A stretch of DNA of 49,537 bases, taken from the NCBI GenBank assembly GCA_001803395.1, contig MHBU01000019.1:1-49537 (forward strand), written 5' to 3'. This DNA is from Methylotenera sp. RIFCSPLOWO2_02_FULL_45_14. GTDB lineage: Bacteria; Pseudomonadota; Gammaproteobacteria; Burkholderiales; Methylophilaceae. The position numbers and the translations under genes were made by a program. Positions 1 to 9,913 of the stretch are shown one piece after another (positions within the stretch are counted from its first letter, which is position 1; each line of letters starts with the position of its first letter). Under the pieces are notes generated by a model, which made no database searches, was not told where the DNA came from, and was given only the letters and a program-made list of their open reading frames with translations.

Positions 1-135
1 GTTGTATGTTTGCAGCGCTTCGTTCACTTGTTTCGTTAGCGAAGGCGCGCATTCTACAGGGATTTTAAAACCCGTCAACCATAATTGTGAAACATATTTA
101 ATTATCGTTGAATCGTATTCTTGCACTAAAACTTT

Positions 136-212
136 TGGTTGCGGGAACAGGATTTGAACCTGTGACCTTCGGGTTATGAGCCCGACGAGCTGCCAGACTG
201 CTCCATCCCGCG
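136..212 (-). tRNA. initiator tRNA-fMet (CAU)
   Basis: Read on the minus strand this is a complete 77-nt cloverleaf with encoded CCA (136-138). The anticodon loop CTCATAA gives CAU. Two hallmarks mark it as the initiator rather than elongator tRNA-Met: the first base is C facing A, so position 1-72 is unpaired, and the anticodon stem has three G-C pairs in a row (GGG/CCC). It closely resembles E. coli tRNA-fMet, differing mainly in acceptor, D and T stems. A good promoter lies just upstream (246-274). Confidence 0.97.
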
Positions 213-245
213 TCCGATTCGACTTGCTTGCTGTCGAGAGATGAA

Positions 246-274
246 ACTATAGCAAACCTAGATAAATATCGCAA
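246..274 (-). promoter_or_regulatory. sigma70 promoter of tRNA-fMet
   Basis: On the minus strand a TTGCGA -35 (269-274) and TATAGT -10 (246-251) are separated by exactly 17 bp. Predicted transcription start is near 239, leaving about 27 nt of 5' leader before the mature tRNA end at 212. The rest of 213-342 shows no gene. Confidence 0.75.
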
Positions 275-342
275 GAACTATTGTGAGATTTCACCATAAA
301 CTTGCATATAAACCTGCGCTAGGTACTGTTTAGCCTAGATAC

Positions 343-1134
343 TTACTGCATGATGCTACGTACATAGGCTAAATCATGCTCAGTATCTACGCCAGTCGCA
401 GGGGGGGTTTTAGAAATGGCTACTGCAATTTTGTAGCCTTGGTGCAACACACGCAACTGTTCAAGACATTCATACTGCTCAATTGCAGCTGGCTGTATGT
501 TGGCATATTGCTTTAAAAAGCTTGTACGGTAGGCATATAGCCCAACATGCCTATATGCAGGTATGTTGGGTGGCATCTCTTCATTGTTCGCAAAAGCGTC
601 CCGAGGGTAAGGAATGGGCGCACGACTAAAATATAGCGCATTACTTTGCCCATCTAATACGACTTTTACTATATTAGGATTTAAAAAATCTGACTGACTC
701 TGAATTGGGTAGCATGCCGTTGCCATCACAGCTTCCTTGCTGTTTGCTAGCATCTTGACCACTTCCACAATAAGAGAAACCTCAATCAATGGTTCATCTC
801 CCTGCACATTGACGACAATTGCATCATCGTGCCAGTCCTCGCGCAGCGCCACTTCAGCGATACGATCTGTACCACTTACGTGATCCGTACGCGTAAGCAT
901 TGCCGCATAACCATGCTGGTTTACCGCATCTACAATGCGTTGATCATCAGTGGCAACAATGGTCTGTTTTGCGCCGCTTTTCTGAGCTTGCTCAACCACG
1001 CACACTACCATAGGCTTGCCTGCGATTTCCAACAAAGGCTTACCAGGCAACCTTGTACTGGCATAGCGTGCTGGAATAACGACATAAAATTTTGGTAATT
1101 TTTTGTGCTGGGCGCTATGCAATTTCTTCATCAT
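343..1134 (-). CDS. kdsB: 3-deoxy-manno-octulosonate cytidylyltransferase (CMP-Kdo synthetase)
   Basis: Activates Kdo by joining it to CMP (from CTP), so that it can be added to lipid A in the cytoplasm. The nucleotide-binding signature [12 protein letters not shown] is at residues 23-34 and the VQGDEPLI segment near 109-116, as in the KdsB family. The frame gives 263 aa, about 14 longer at the N terminus than typical KdsB, which starts a few residues before VVIPARYAS. The first ATG pair lies inside the end of the upstream Trm112-like gene (20-nt overlap) and has no strong Shine-Dalgarno, so the start is uncertain. It is the last gene of lpxK-ycaR-kdsB, the same order as in enterobacteria. 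Confidence 0.96.
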   Translation of the reverse strand: MMKKLHSAQHKKLPKFYVVIPARYASTRLPGKPLLEIAGKPMVVCVVEQAQKSGAKQTIVATDDQRIVDAVNQHGYAAMLTRTDHVSGTDRIAEVALREDWHDDAIVVNVQGDEPLIEVSLIVEVVKMLANSKEAVMATACYPIQSQSDFLNPNIVKVVLDGQSNALYFSRAPIPYPRDAFANNEEMPPNIPAYRHVGLYAYRTSFLKQYANIQPAAIEQYECLEQLRVLHQGYKIAVAISKTPPATGVDTEHDLAYVRSIMQ

Positions 1135-1297
1135 CCGCTAATTGTCGCGCTTCATCTTCTAGCATCACAGGAATGCCATCTTTGATGGGGTAGGCGAGCC
1201 GTGCTGATTTTGAAATAAGCTCATTAGTTGCTTTATTGTAAATCAAAGGGCCTTTAGTCACAGGACAGACCAAAATTTGAAGGAGTTTTGCATCCAT
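1115..1297 (-). CDS. ycaR: Trm112/YcaR (UPF0434) family small protein
   Basis: A 60-aa protein starting [18 protein letters not shown], the typical N terminus of the YcaR/Trm112 family. A single visible Cys (residue 11) remains of the zinc-ribbon-like fold; the second half, with [13 protein letters not shown], is the conserved family core. Family members are small partner proteins and the exact role of the bacterial YcaR type is not settled. It sits between lpxK (one base away) and kdsB (overlapping), which is its classic position, so it is probably co-translated with these lipid A/Kdo genes. Confidence 0.9.
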   Translation of the reverse strand: MDAKLLQILVCPVTKGPLIYNKATNELISKSARLAYPIKDGIPVMLEDEARQLADDEEIA

Positions 1298-1298
1298 T

Positions 1299-2303
1299 TT
1301 ATGTTCTCAACTTATTCAATTTGTTTAATATAATGGCTAGTAAATCATTTTTTATCACAGCATTCACTGGTAACACCCAAAAATTAGCCCTTGCAAACGA
1401 GCGACATTTAATCGCATCTTTTTCCGTCATCACTACAATGTCAGCCTCAACGTCTTCAAAATCCTCAACCTTAAACGCATAATGGTCGGAATAAGCTCGG
1501 CTTTGAAAATCCAAACCCAATAGTCGTAGCTGGTTGAAAAATCGACCAGGGTTACCTATACCAGCAATTGCCAGCACTTTTTGATGTAAGAATGTCTGTA
1601 CATCAGATTTTATACGATTATCAAGTGCGTTATAAAAAGCTGTTGATTCTAGCTGCATTTCAATTGGATTCACCGCCAACAACAACTCATTATTCACAAT
1701 GCCACCATTACTTACTACGGCATCTACGGTTTTTAATCTGTTTTTTGATTCGCGTAGCGGACCTGCCGGCAGCAAAGCACTATTACCAAAACCTTTTACA
1801 CTATCACATACAATGATTTCAACATCGCGCTGCAATCGATAATGTTGCAGACCATCATCGCTGATGATGATGTTACATGCGGGATATGTTGCTAACAAAG
1901 CCAGGCCAGCCTCAACACGATTTGCGCTAACAAATACGGGGCAAGATGTGCGGATAGCGATCAACACTGGCTCATCACCAACTTCGAACGGGTTGCTAGA
2001 GGCCGTGACTTCTGTTACTTGCTTAGCGTTACCGCCATAACCTCTACTAATAATGCCGGGTTTGTATCCAGCAAGCTGCAACTGCTCTGCAAGCCAGATG
2101 ACAAGGGGGGTTTTACCTGTGCCCCCCACATTGATGTTGCCGATAATGACAACAGGAACACTCAAGCGAACACTTTTTAACCAGCCGTTTTTATAGAGCC
2201 ACTTTCTGACAGTAGTAATTATCCCAAAAACCCAAGACAGCGGTATGAGTAAAATATGCCAAAGAGTAAACCTAAGCCATTGCTTTTGCAACCAATTAGC
2301 CAT
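1299..2303 (-). CDS. lpxK: tetraacyldisaccharide 4'-kinase
   Basis: Phosphorylates the 4' position of the lipid A disaccharide to give lipid IVA at the inner membrane. The protein is 334 aa, normal for LpxK. An N-terminal hydrophobic segment (about residues 14-30) is followed by the P-loop [12 protein letters not shown] at 55-66. The family motif [10 protein letters not shown] is present in the middle. It lies 24 bp after msbA and one base before the ycaR-type gene, so the three probably form one transcript for lipid A maturation and export. Confidence 0.96.
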   Translation of the reverse strand: MANWLQKQWLRFTLWHILLIPLSWVFGIITTVRKWLYKNGWLKSVRLSVPVVIIGNINVGGTGKTPLVIWLAEQLQLAGYKPGIISRGYGGNAKQVTEVTASSNPFEVGDEPVLIAIRTSCPVFVSANRVEAGLALLATYPACNIIISDDGLQHYRLQRDVEIIVCDSVKGFGNSALLPAGPLRESKNRLKTVDAVVSNGGIVNNELLLAVNPIEMQLESTAFYNALDNRIKSDVQTFLHQKVLAIAGIGNPGRFFNQLRLLGLDFQSRAYSDHYAFKVEDFEDVEADIVVMTEKDAIKCRSFARANFWVLPVNAVIKNDLLAIILNKLNKLRT

Positions 2304-2327
2304 TTTTACGAAGCTCTTAGCTTGCCA

Positions 2328-4082
2328 CTAGCCAAATTGCTTTTGATACAACTTAGCATAATGACCGTCTATTTTAATTAACTCACTATGTGAGCCGTTT
2401 TCAATTATTTTACCGTGTTCCAGCACCATAATGCGGTCGGCATTTTCAATGGTGCTAAGTCGATGCGCAATCACGATACTAGTTCGATTTTGCATGAGTG
2501 TGTCTAACGCCGCCTGCACGTGCTGCTCTGATTCAGTATCTAAAGCAGAGGTGGCCTCATCAAGCAATAGTATTGGTGCATTTTTCAATATGGCGCGTGC
2601 AATCGCAATGCGCTGACGCTGCCCGCCAGACAACCGTACACCGCGATCACCAATTTCATGTTGCAGACCATTCGGTAATTTTTGAATAAATTCCCAAGCG
2701 TGTGCGGCTTTGGCTGCGGCAATCACCTCATCTTCAGTCGCGTTTCTTAGCACACCATAGGCAATGTTATTAAAAATAGTGTCATTAAACAACACGATGT
2801 CTTGGCTTACTAGTGCAAATTGCTCACGCAAACTTCTAAGCTTGACGGCACGGATATCCACACCATCTAACAATACCAAACCCTGCTGTAATTCGTAAAA
2901 CCGTGGAAGCAAGTTCACCAATGTGGTTTTACCGCCACCTGAGCGCCCAACCAAGGCGACTTTTTCACCAGCCTTTATGCTAAAACTTAAATTATCAAGC
3001 GCTACGCCACTGGCGTTTTCATAACGTAAGGTAACATTTCTAAATTCAATTTCACCTTTTGCGCGTTTAATCTCAATCTTACCTTCGTCGTGCTCAGGAA
3101 CCGCGTCTATTACCTCAAAAATGCTTTGTGCGGCAGCTAAACCTACTTGAAAATCCTCATTAGCGGCGGCGATATGCTTAATAGGAGAAATCAGCATAAG
3201 CAGCGCGCCAACAAAAGCTGCAAATTCACCCACGGAGAAGCTGCCCATGGCGTAATAAATCACCAAAGCCAGAGCCAAAGCAGCAAATATTTCCACAATA
3301 AAGCTACTTAAGCCAGAAATGCGCGTTAAACGTAACTCTATGCGGCGATTATTGGTCGCAATGTCTGCAAAACGCTTATATTCAAAATCTTGAGCACCAA
3401 AAATTTTAACAATACGCTGTCCGCTAATCGCTTCTTCTGCCGACTTGGTCATTTCACCCATGCTGTACTGCACATTTTTGGCATTGGCTTTAAGTTTAGG
3501 TGTTATTTTTCTGATATAAAGAGTGGCGAATGGCAGTACGGTGGCAAAAACAAGCGTGAGCCGCCAATCAAGATAGAGCATGTAAGCGATTAAACCGATG
3601 ACGGTTAAAATATCGCGCAATACATTGAGCCAAGAACGCGTAGTCGCACTGGATAGCCGCTCAACATCATAGGTAAACTTTGACACTAGCGCTCCTGCCG
3701 AGCGGGCATCAAAGTAATGTACTGGCAACAGCATCAGCTTGCTGAACATTTCTTTGCGAAAATCTTCTACCACGCGCCGCGCGACGACACGCATGGTATA
3801 AACCGAAATATAGCCCGCCACGCCCCTAATCATCATTAAACCAAAGATCATCAGCGGCAACAGCATAGCTTGACCAGTCGTTTTTTTAACAAACCCCTCA
3901 TCGGTAACTTGTTTAATCAGCGCGAGAAAGCCGGTGTTACTGGCCGAGAGCACCACTAAAGAAAGAATGCTTGTGACAAACACATACTTATAACGCCAAG
4001 CATAGCGAAACAAACGCAAATATAGCACTTTTGCGTTTGAAATTTCCGGGAGATTTTGTTTGTTGCGCCTAGCTTTTGCCAT
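2328..4082 (-). CDS. msbA: lipid A export ATP-binding/permease protein MsbA
   Basis: A 584-aa ABC half-transporter that flips lipid A-core across the inner membrane as a homodimer. The N-terminal half has about six membrane segments (roughly residues 30-320). The C-terminal ATPase has Walker A GRSGGGKTT near 380, signature LSGGQRQR, Walker B ILLLDEATSALD and the H-loop IAHRLST. Length and the neighbouring lpxK support MsbA over a drug exporter of the same superfamily. A possible 16-codon leader ORF (4102-4152) sits just upstream. Confidence 0.95.
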   Translation of the reverse strand: MAKARRNKQNLPEISNAKVLYLRLFRYAWRYKYVFVTSILSLVVLSASNTGFLALIKQVTDEGFVKKTTGQAMLLPLMIFGLMMIRGVAGYISVYTMRVVARRVVEDFRKEMFSKLMLLPVHYFDARSAGALVSKFTYDVERLSSATTRSWLNVLRDILTVIGLIAYMLYLDWRLTLVFATVLPFATLYIRKITPKLKANAKNVQYSMGEMTKSAEEAISGQRIVKIFGAQDFEYKRFADIATNNRRIELRLTRISGLSSFIVEIFAALALALVIYYAMGSFSVGEFAAFVGALLMLISPIKHIAAANEDFQVGLAAAQSIFEVIDAVPEHDEGKIEIKRAKGEIEFRNVTLRYENASGVALDNLSFSIKAGEKVALVGRSGGGKTTLVNLLPRFYELQQGLVLLDGVDIRAVKLRSLREQFALVSQDIVLFNDTIFNNIAYGVLRNATEDEVIAAAKAAHAWEFIQKLPNGLQHEIGDRGVRLSGGQRQRIAIARAILKNAPILLLDEATSALDTESEQHVQAALDTLMQNRTSIVIAHRLSTIENADRIMVLEHGKIIENGSHSELIKIDGHYAKLYQKQFG

Positions 4083-4218
4083 CTTTAGAGGTTTGTCATT
4101 TTTAGGGCTTGAATATTTTTAGGATTTTGTCATCTTTAACATGGGAGTACATTTAAGCTCCAATATTAAAAATGTAAAATGATAGTGCGTAGTAAAAAAA
4201 CACCCTTAAAACGTATGG

Positions 4219-4650
4219 TTATTTACTGGTATCAACTTGCGTCGCAAAAGTAATATGGGTGTATCCTGCCACGCGCGAGGCTTCCATCACGTTAACCACG
4301 GATTGATGCGTAGTATTCGCATCTGCATTGATGACAATCGTCGGCTCTTTATCATGGCTACTATTGGCGACGGCCGCTTGTAACGCAGCACTGATTGCCC
4401 CCACTGCGTTGTCGGTCAATCGCTTACCGTTAATCACGTATTGTCCACTGGCATCAACCGCCACTTCTATCATTAAAGGTTTCTCTTGCGGCACGTTTGC
4501 TTCAGCCGTTGGTAAGTTGATTTGCAATTCATTGGTGCGTGCAAACGTAGCACTCACTATCAAGAAAATAATAATCACTAACAGTACATCAATCAACGGC
4601 ACGAGGTTTATTTCGAGGTCTTCGTGGCGCTTTCCACGTTGAAAATTCAT
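4219..4650 (-). CDS. exbD: ExbD/TolR family biopolymer transport protein
   Basis: A 143-aa inner-membrane protein with one N-terminal membrane segment (residues about 16-36) and a periplasmic domain. The segment has the essential Asp (D21, in NLVPLIDVLLV) that carries protons in the ExbD/TolR family. With ExbB it uses proton motive force to energise an outer-membrane process. No tonB or tolA/tolB is in the window, so the partner is not visible; ExbD rather than TolR is preferred because no tol-pal genes are near. It follows exbB by about 75 bp and precedes msbA, a layout found in several proteobacteria. Confidence 0.9.
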   Translation of the reverse strand: MNFQRGKRHEDLEINLVPLIDVLLVIIIFLIVSATFARTNELQINLPTAEANVPQEKPLMIEVAVDASGQYVINGKRLTDNAVGAISAALQAAVANSSHDKEPTIVINADANTTHQSVVNVMEASRVAGYTHITFATQVDTSK

Positions 4651-4725
4651 ATAGTTTCCTAACTGGTCAATTTAAGCCTTTAGTTTTATGCAAGGCGTGG
4701 GGCGCAATGCATGCGTCTTAAGAAA

Positions 4726-5331
4726 TTAGCTGCGCTCGCCGTGCAAAATTTCAACCAACTTAACCGATTGCTGTTCCATATCAATTAACAAACCATCCAC
4801 TTTAGAGCGGAAATAACGGTAAGCGATCATTGCTGGTACTGCCACTACAATACCACCAGCAGTGTTATACAAAGCCACTGAAATGCCGCGCGCAAATTGC
4901 GCCACATCATGACCTGTAGCAGTAAATGCGCCAAATAGTTCCACCATGCCGTACACGGTACCAAACAAGCCCATCAGCGGCGCTACTGTGGCAATAGTAC
5001 CGAGTGTAGATAAGTATTTATCTAACTCATGCGCCACCGCACGCGCCGTTTCCTCAATGGCTTCTTTTGTAATCTCACGTGAATATTTAGCATTAGTTAA
5101 AGCCGTAGCAAAAACGCGACCCAGCAAAGAGTGTTGCTCTAAACGACCAATCGTCTCTTTAGTAATGCCACCTTTTGCAAGCCATACTTGTAATTCTGGC
5201 AATAAATTTCCAGGTGCCACGGCACTTTCACGCAACGCAAAAGAACGCTCACCTATAATTGCTACCGCCACGACTGATGCAATGATAAGCGGCCAAATTG
5301 GCCAGCCTGCTGCTACGATAATATCCCACAC
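4726..5331 (-). CDS. exbB: ExbB/TolQ/MotA family proton channel protein
   Basis: A 201-aa protein with three hydrophobic segments: residues about 9-25, and a pair near 108-130 and 150-172. The MGLFGTVYGMVELF stretch is typical of the MotA/TolQ/ExbB proton channel family. It forms the channel that works with ExbD. The start is GTG, supported by an AGGAG about 8 nt upstream; the reading frame begins MWDIIVAAGWPIWP. It is followed by exbD on the same strand. Confidence 0.92.
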   Translation of the reverse strand: MWDIIVAAGWPIWPLIIASVVAVAIIGERSFALRESAVAPGNLLPELQVWLAKGGITKETIGRLEQHSLLGRVFATALTNAKYSREITKEAIEETARAVAHELDKYLSTLGTIATVAPLMGLFGTVYGMVELFGAFTATGHDVAQFARGISVALYNTAGGIVVAVPAMIAYRYFRSKVDGLLIDMEQQSVKLVEILHGERS

Positions 5332-5491
5332 AGTGCAACTCCTAATTCAAATGCTATTAAAAAATTCTTTATAAAACGGGGCAAATCAACCCCTGCGATA
5401 CTTTAGCTTGTAGTCTGCTTTTGGGCAAGCTGCAACTGCAGTGGTTTTACAAATATCCTTATCCTTAATAAAAGACACTTCTCAAGTTTTT

Positions 5492-7879
5492 TCAATAAAA
5501 ACGGTCATGCCAGTAACGCTTATTTTGACTACGCCAGCGTAATGTCTCAATTTTAGGTTTACTTCCCATATAGTTAATTTCAACAGCCCCGTGATAATCA
5601 GAACGCAACATGCCGCTGTTCAATGCCTGATAACGCGCCACCACCACAGGATCAGGATGTTTGAATCGGCTTAAATAGCCTGAAGTAAATATCACCACAC
5701 CAGGGGCAACAGCCGCAATAAAATCCACTGATGATGAAGTTTTACTGCCATGATGAGGCGCGACTAAAACATCACTTTTTAGCTGACCTGTCGCTTGCTC
5801 GACCAAGGCTGTTTCAACAGATTTTTCTATATCCCCAGTTAATAGCAAACTGCCTGATGCACTGGTGATTTTAAGCACGCAACTGCGGTTATTATCTTTA
5901 ACTTTGGGGTCTTCGTAACTTTGCAACTGTGGATGTAGCACTTCGAAATCAACTCCATCCCACGCCCAGACTTGTCCTGCATAACACTTCATTTTTTCTG
6001 CGGCAGTATTCAATTCAATCTCATCTGGTATCGAACTGGCGAACCAATCGACCGGCATGAGTGACAATACAGATAACATGCCGCCACTATGATCATTATC
6101 GTTATGGCTCACCATGAATCCATCAATTTTTTCAACACCTTCGCCCTGCAAAAATGGTACCACAATACGTCCACCGGCATCGCTTTGCTTATTGTATTTA
6201 GCGCCTGCGTCATATAAGAGTGTATGTGTTGCCGTTTGCACCACCACACTCAAGCCCTGCCCTACGTCCAACACGGTTACTTTCATATCGCCAACGGCTG
6301 GGTGCTGCGGCATGAGTAGCAACATTGGCAAAAAACCTACCAAACCTAACCAGCGCATAGGAATGCCACGTGGCAATAACAACCATATCACACCTAGCAA
6401 TGCGGGGAACAATGTCCACGTGGAGGGCGTATGCTGCTGCCATACAGCATCGGGTAGCTGATTGAGCCAATTCAGTACAAACATGCAAATCTCTAGCGCT
6501 TTATATGACAGCATAAGCAAGCTATCTATCGGTAAAAAACTGCCTGATAAAGCTAGCGGTGTTACTACAAAGCTAATGATTGGAATCGCGAAGGCATTGG
6601 CAATTGGTGAAACAATAGACACTTGATGAAACATAATAAGCAGCAATGGCACCATGCCTATGGTTACCGCCCACTGCGTATGTATTGCGGCTTTGAGCCA
6701 GTGCGTTTGACCAATGCGCGCGCCTAAAGCAAAACTCAGCATGGCAACCGCGCCAAACGATAACCAAAACCCCGCAGCCATTACTGCCCACGGATCTATA
6801 GCCACGACAACAAACAGCGCTAACGCTAACACTTGAGAAGTAACCAGCTGCCGCCCTGACCATAACGCCAATGCAAACACCATCAACATGTACAGGGTAC
6901 GCTGCGTAGGCACAGCAAACCCAGCAATCAGCGCATAAATTAACGCGGTCACCACACCTGCCACAGTAGCGGCTTTACGCGTGGGCAATCGGGTTGCGAG
7001 CTGCGGTATGCGCCTCCAAATAAAACTCATCAGTCCAAACGCCAAGCCAGATAACATGGTAATGTGCAAGCCAGAAATACTCATGAGATGCGAAATGCCT
7101 GTGCGTAAAAACAGTTGCCAATCATCTGCTGCTATTTGGCTGTCGTCACCCATTACCAGTGCTTGAATCACGCCGCTATATGGCTTGTTTTCCAGCACTT
7201 TTACAATACGTTGCTGAATTTTCTCGCGCACATGCTCAACCATATACTTAGGATGCCAAACAAAGTTTTGCAGTTTTTTGTTATTGGCCTTTGCCTTGAT
7301 ACTACCTGCAGCACGTATATTTTCAGCCAACGCCCACGACTCAAAATCAAAACCGTGCGGATTTTGTGTGCCATGGGGTCGCTTTAAGCGTGCGGTAAGT
7401 TGCCACCGCTCGCCCGCTTTAAACGCTGCCACCCGTGGCGTCGTTTGAACCTCATTCTGGTTATTTTGACCCCAGCTATTAACCGGATAAAAACTAAGCG
7501 AAATGTGACGCGGTACGATTGCGTCAAGCGTGAGCACGTTTTCTACATCAAAACGAAAACGCTCACCGCGTTCGGTTAATTCAGACACACTGGACACCAC
7601 GCCAATCAATTCAATGGGTTGATTCTCCCACGCATGCGGCAGCGAGTCACTGAGCCTAATCGTGGCAAAAATAGCCGCCCAAAAGAAACCCAATAAAAAA
7701 CTTAAAATTAGCCAAAGCAGATGCTTAATAATTATTAAAACTGGGCGAGATGAGCGGCGGAGATGAAAACCAACAAAGACTAAAGGAATGCACAGCAGCG
7801 ACCAGTACAGGCTAGGAAGCGCAGGTATTTGCTGCAAACAAAAAGCACCGAAAACGAAAGCCAGTGCGAAAGAAATCAT
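5492..7879 (-). CDS. comEC: DNA internalization-related competence protein ComEC/Rec2
   Basis: A 795-aa polytopic membrane protein that forms the inner-membrane channel for incoming single-stranded DNA in natural transformation. It has the three-part build of the family: an N-terminal soluble/OB-like part after two to three membrane segments, a central multi-span competence domain with MSISGLHITMLSG, and a C-terminal metallo-beta-lactamase domain with SHNDNDHSGG, LLTGDIE and APHHGSKTSSS. All metal-site motifs look intact. With pilT, pilU, pilB and pilC elsewhere in the window it suggests that the cell can take up DNA, though comEA and the secretin are not seen here. Confidence 0.95.
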   Translation of the reverse strand: MISFALAFVFGAFCLQQIPALPSLYWSLLCIPLVFVGFHLRRSSRPVLIIIKHLLWLILSFLLGFFWAAIFATIRLSDSLPHAWENQPIELIGVVSSVSELTERGERFRFDVENVLTLDAIVPRHISLSFYPVNSWGQNNQNEVQTTPRVAAFKAGERWQLTARLKRPHGTQNPHGFDFESWALAENIRAAGSIKAKANNKKLQNFVWHPKYMVEHVREKIQQRIVKVLENKPYSGVIQALVMGDDSQIAADDWQLFLRTGISHLMSISGLHITMLSGLAFGLMSFIWRRIPQLATRLPTRKAATVAGVVTALIYALIAGFAVPTQRTLYMLMVFALALWSGRQLVTSQVLALALFVVVAIDPWAVMAAGFWLSFGAVAMLSFALGARIGQTHWLKAAIHTQWAVTIGMVPLLLIMFHQVSIVSPIANAFAIPIISFVVTPLALSGSFLPIDSLLMLSYKALEICMFVLNWLNQLPDAVWQQHTPSTWTLFPALLGVIWLLLPRGIPMRWLGLVGFLPMLLLMPQHPAVGDMKVTVLDVGQGLSVVVQTATHTLLYDAGAKYNKQSDAGGRIVVPFLQGEGVEKIDGFMVSHNDNDHSGGMLSVLSLMPVDWFASSIPDEIELNTAAEKMKCYAGQVWAWDGVDFEVLHPQLQSYEDPKVKDNNRSCVLKITSASGSLLLTGDIEKSVETALVEQATGQLKSDVLVAPHHGSKTSSSVDFIAAVAPGVVIFTSGYLSRFKHPDPVVVARYQALNSGMLRSDYHGAVEINYMGSKPKIETLRWRSQNKRYWHDRFY

Positions 7880-7894
7880 GATTTAAAGTAAAGC

Positions 7895-8593
7895 TTACAG
7901 CTTTGTTTTAAGTGGCAACAACTTGCCATCTACCAACTTATACTGCCGCTGCATTTTCGCCGCAAGTTCTAAATCATGCGTCACAACTACCAAACTCACA
8001 TTTTGCACTTGATTCATTTCCAGCAACAAATCAAACACTACATGTGCGGTGTGGCGGTCAAGGTTGCCCGTCGGCTCATCCGCAAGAATGCATTGTGGCT
8101 GCGTGACCATGGCTCGCGCTACGGCAGCACGTTGTCGCTCACCGCCTGAGAGTTCGCCAGGCATGTGTTCCAAGCGATGCGCCAAACCCACTTTGGTGAG
8201 CATTTCACTCGCCATGGTAAGCGCCTGTTCACGCGCCATACGGCGAATAAATAATGGCATCGCTACGTTTTCTAGCGCGGTAAATTCTGGCAATAAATGA
8301 TGAAACTGATACACAAACCCAAGTGAGGCATTACGTAAGTCACCTTTTTGCGATTCCGACAACTGCGTGAGATTTTTGCCTAGAATATGCACTTCACCGC
8401 TACTCGGCGCATCCAAGCCACCTAGCAAATGCAGCAAGGTGCTTTTGCCAGAGCCTGAGGCACCAACAATCGCCACTTGCTCACCTAAGTTGATGTTTAA
8501 ATCAATGCCGTTGAGCACGGCAACATCCAAGCCTTGATAAGTTTTATTTAGGCCGTGACAAGAGACAATGGCTTGAGAAGTAAGGCTATTCAT
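7895..8593 (-). CDS. lolD: lipoprotein-releasing ABC transporter ATPase LolD
   Basis: ATPase of the Lol complex that extracts outer-membrane lipoproteins from the inner membrane and hands them to LolA. The 232-aa protein has Walker [10 protein letters not shown], signature [14 protein letters not shown], Walker [13 protein letters not shown] and switch His in VVVTHD. The [22 protein letters not shown] segment is characteristic of LolD among MacB-like ATPases. It overlaps the end of lolC by 8 bp, so the two are translationally coupled. Confidence 0.95.
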   Translation of the reverse strand: MNSLTSQAIVSCHGLNKTYQGLDVAVLNGIDLNINLGEQVAIVGASGSGKSTLLHLLGGLDAPSSGEVHILGKNLTQLSESQKGDLRNASLGFVYQFHHLLPEFTALENVAMPLFIRRMAREQALTMASEMLTKVGLAHRLEHMPGELSGGERQRAAVARAMVTQPQCILADEPTGNLDRHTAHVVFDLLLEMNQVQNVSLVVVTHDLELAAKMQRQYKLVDGKLLPLKTKL

Positions 8594-9854
8594 AACGCAA
8601 GGCCTCTGCTGGGTTGATTTTGCTGGCTTTGTAGCTTGGATAAATTGTAGCTAGTAAACTTAAGGCGAACGATGTCATCACAATGGTGGTGACATCTGAC
8701 CATACTAAATCCGATGGTAAATCACTGATGTAATACACGTCTTTGGCTAAAAACTGCACCTGAAATAAACGCTCAATAAACGGAATAATGGTTTCAATAT
8801 TCAACGCAAGCAAAATACCAAAAAATGCGCCTAACACTGTGCCGATCACCCCTATCAGCGCACCCTGCACCATAAAAATTTTCATAATACTGCCAGGACT
8901 TGCGCCAAAGGTGCGCATAATCGCAATGTCTGCGCGTTTATCGGTGACTGCCATCACCAAGGTTGAAACGATATTAAAAGCGGCAACCGCAACAATGAGC
9001 GTGAGAATAATAAACATCACGCGTTTTTCCATTTGCACCGCGCGGAAGAAATTGGCGTGTTGCCGTGTCCAATCCGTGACAAAATAATTGCCATCTGGAT
9101 TTGACGCATTATTTAATTGGGCAGACATAGCAGCAGCAATCGTTGGCGCATCAAATAAGTCATCCAACTTTAAGCGCACACCGGAAACGTTTTGCCCCAT
9201 ACGATACAGCTTGGCCGCATCATCAATATGAATCAGCGCCAAGCCCGCGTCATATTCATACATCCCAATTTGAAACAGCCCCACCAAGGTGAATTGCTTT
9301 AAGCGCGGCACCACACCAGTCGGCGTAAATTGCCCCTGTGGTGCCATTACCACCACTTTATCGCCAATTTGTGCGCCTAGGGCATAGGCTAAATCTGCGC
9401 CTAAAACAATGCCAAACTCCCCAGACCGTAAGTCCGTCAGGCTCCCTGCTTTCATATGCTTACCTAAATCAGCCACTTTATCTTCAGCACTGGGCACCAC
9501 GCCGCGAATAATCGCGCCTTGCACGCCTTGGTCGTAGCTCAGCATGCCCTGCGCGGTAATATAGGGTGCGCTTGCCAGCACATGCGGTTGCTTGACAGAG
9601 AATTCGGCAACACGCTGCCAATCTGCCAATTGATTATTACTGCCCGTAATTTCCAAATGTGAAGCCACACCCAGAATGCGCGTGCGCAACTCCTTTTGAA
9701 AACCATTCATCACAGAAAGCACAACAATCAAAGCCGCCACGCCAAGTGCAATGCCTATCATACTGGTAAGTGATATAAATGAGATGAAGTGGTTTTTGCG
9801 CTTAGCGCGTGTGTAGCGCCAGCCAACGAAGAGTTCAAATGGTAAAGATTTCAT
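8586..9854 (-). CDS. lolC: lipoprotein-releasing ABC transporter permease LolC/E
   Basis: A 422-aa permease with one N-terminal membrane helix (about residues 20-50, [20 protein letters not shown]), a large periplasmic domain, and three C-terminal helices, the LolC/LolE topology. The N-terminal [20 protein letters not shown] is the family's opening signature. Only one permease gene accompanies lolD here, unlike E. coli lolCDE, so the complex probably uses two copies of this subunit or a second gene elsewhere. It is the first gene of the minus-strand pair and is divergent from ribE, with 59 bp between starts. Confidence 0.94.
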   Translation of the reverse strand: MKSLPFELFVGWRYTRAKRKNHFISFISLTSMIGIALGVAALIVVLSVMNGFQKELRTRILGVASHLEITGSNNQLADWQRVAEFSVKQPHVLASAPYITAQGMLSYDQGVQGAIIRGVVPSAEDKVADLGKHMKAGSLTDLRSGEFGIVLGADLAYALGAQIGDKVVVMAPQGQFTPTGVVPRLKQFTLVGLFQIGMYEYDAGLALIHIDDAAKLYRMGQNVSGVRLKLDDLFDAPTIAAAMSAQLNNASNPDGNYFVTDWTRQHANFFRAVQMEKRVMFIILTLIVAVAAFNIVSTLVMAVTDKRADIAIMRTFGASPGSIMKIFMVQGALIGVIGTVLGAFFGILLALNIETIIPFIERLFQVQFLAKDVYYISDLPSDLVWSDVTTIVMTSFALSLLATIYPSYKASKINPAEALRYE

Positions 9855-9913
9855 AGGGCAGATTTTAGCAGGCTTCTAATCGTTATCTAGTGTTATCTGT
9901 TAAAATTCCGACT

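Noticed and set aside
4946-5374. 142-aa plus-strand frame over exbB
   Set aside because: It is antisense to a conserved exbB with motifs and a good RBS; the composition is Ser/Ala-rich as expected for a shadow frame.
5378-5393. GGGG/CCCC repeat after comEC as a terminator
   Set aside because: A 4-bp stem with an 8-nt loop is too weak, although a GTTTTAT follows on the minus strand.
9855-9913. FMN riboswitch before the riboflavin genes
   Set aside because: Only 59 bp separate the lolC and ribE starts, too short for an RFN element, and none of its conserved stems are seen; none precedes ribBX either.
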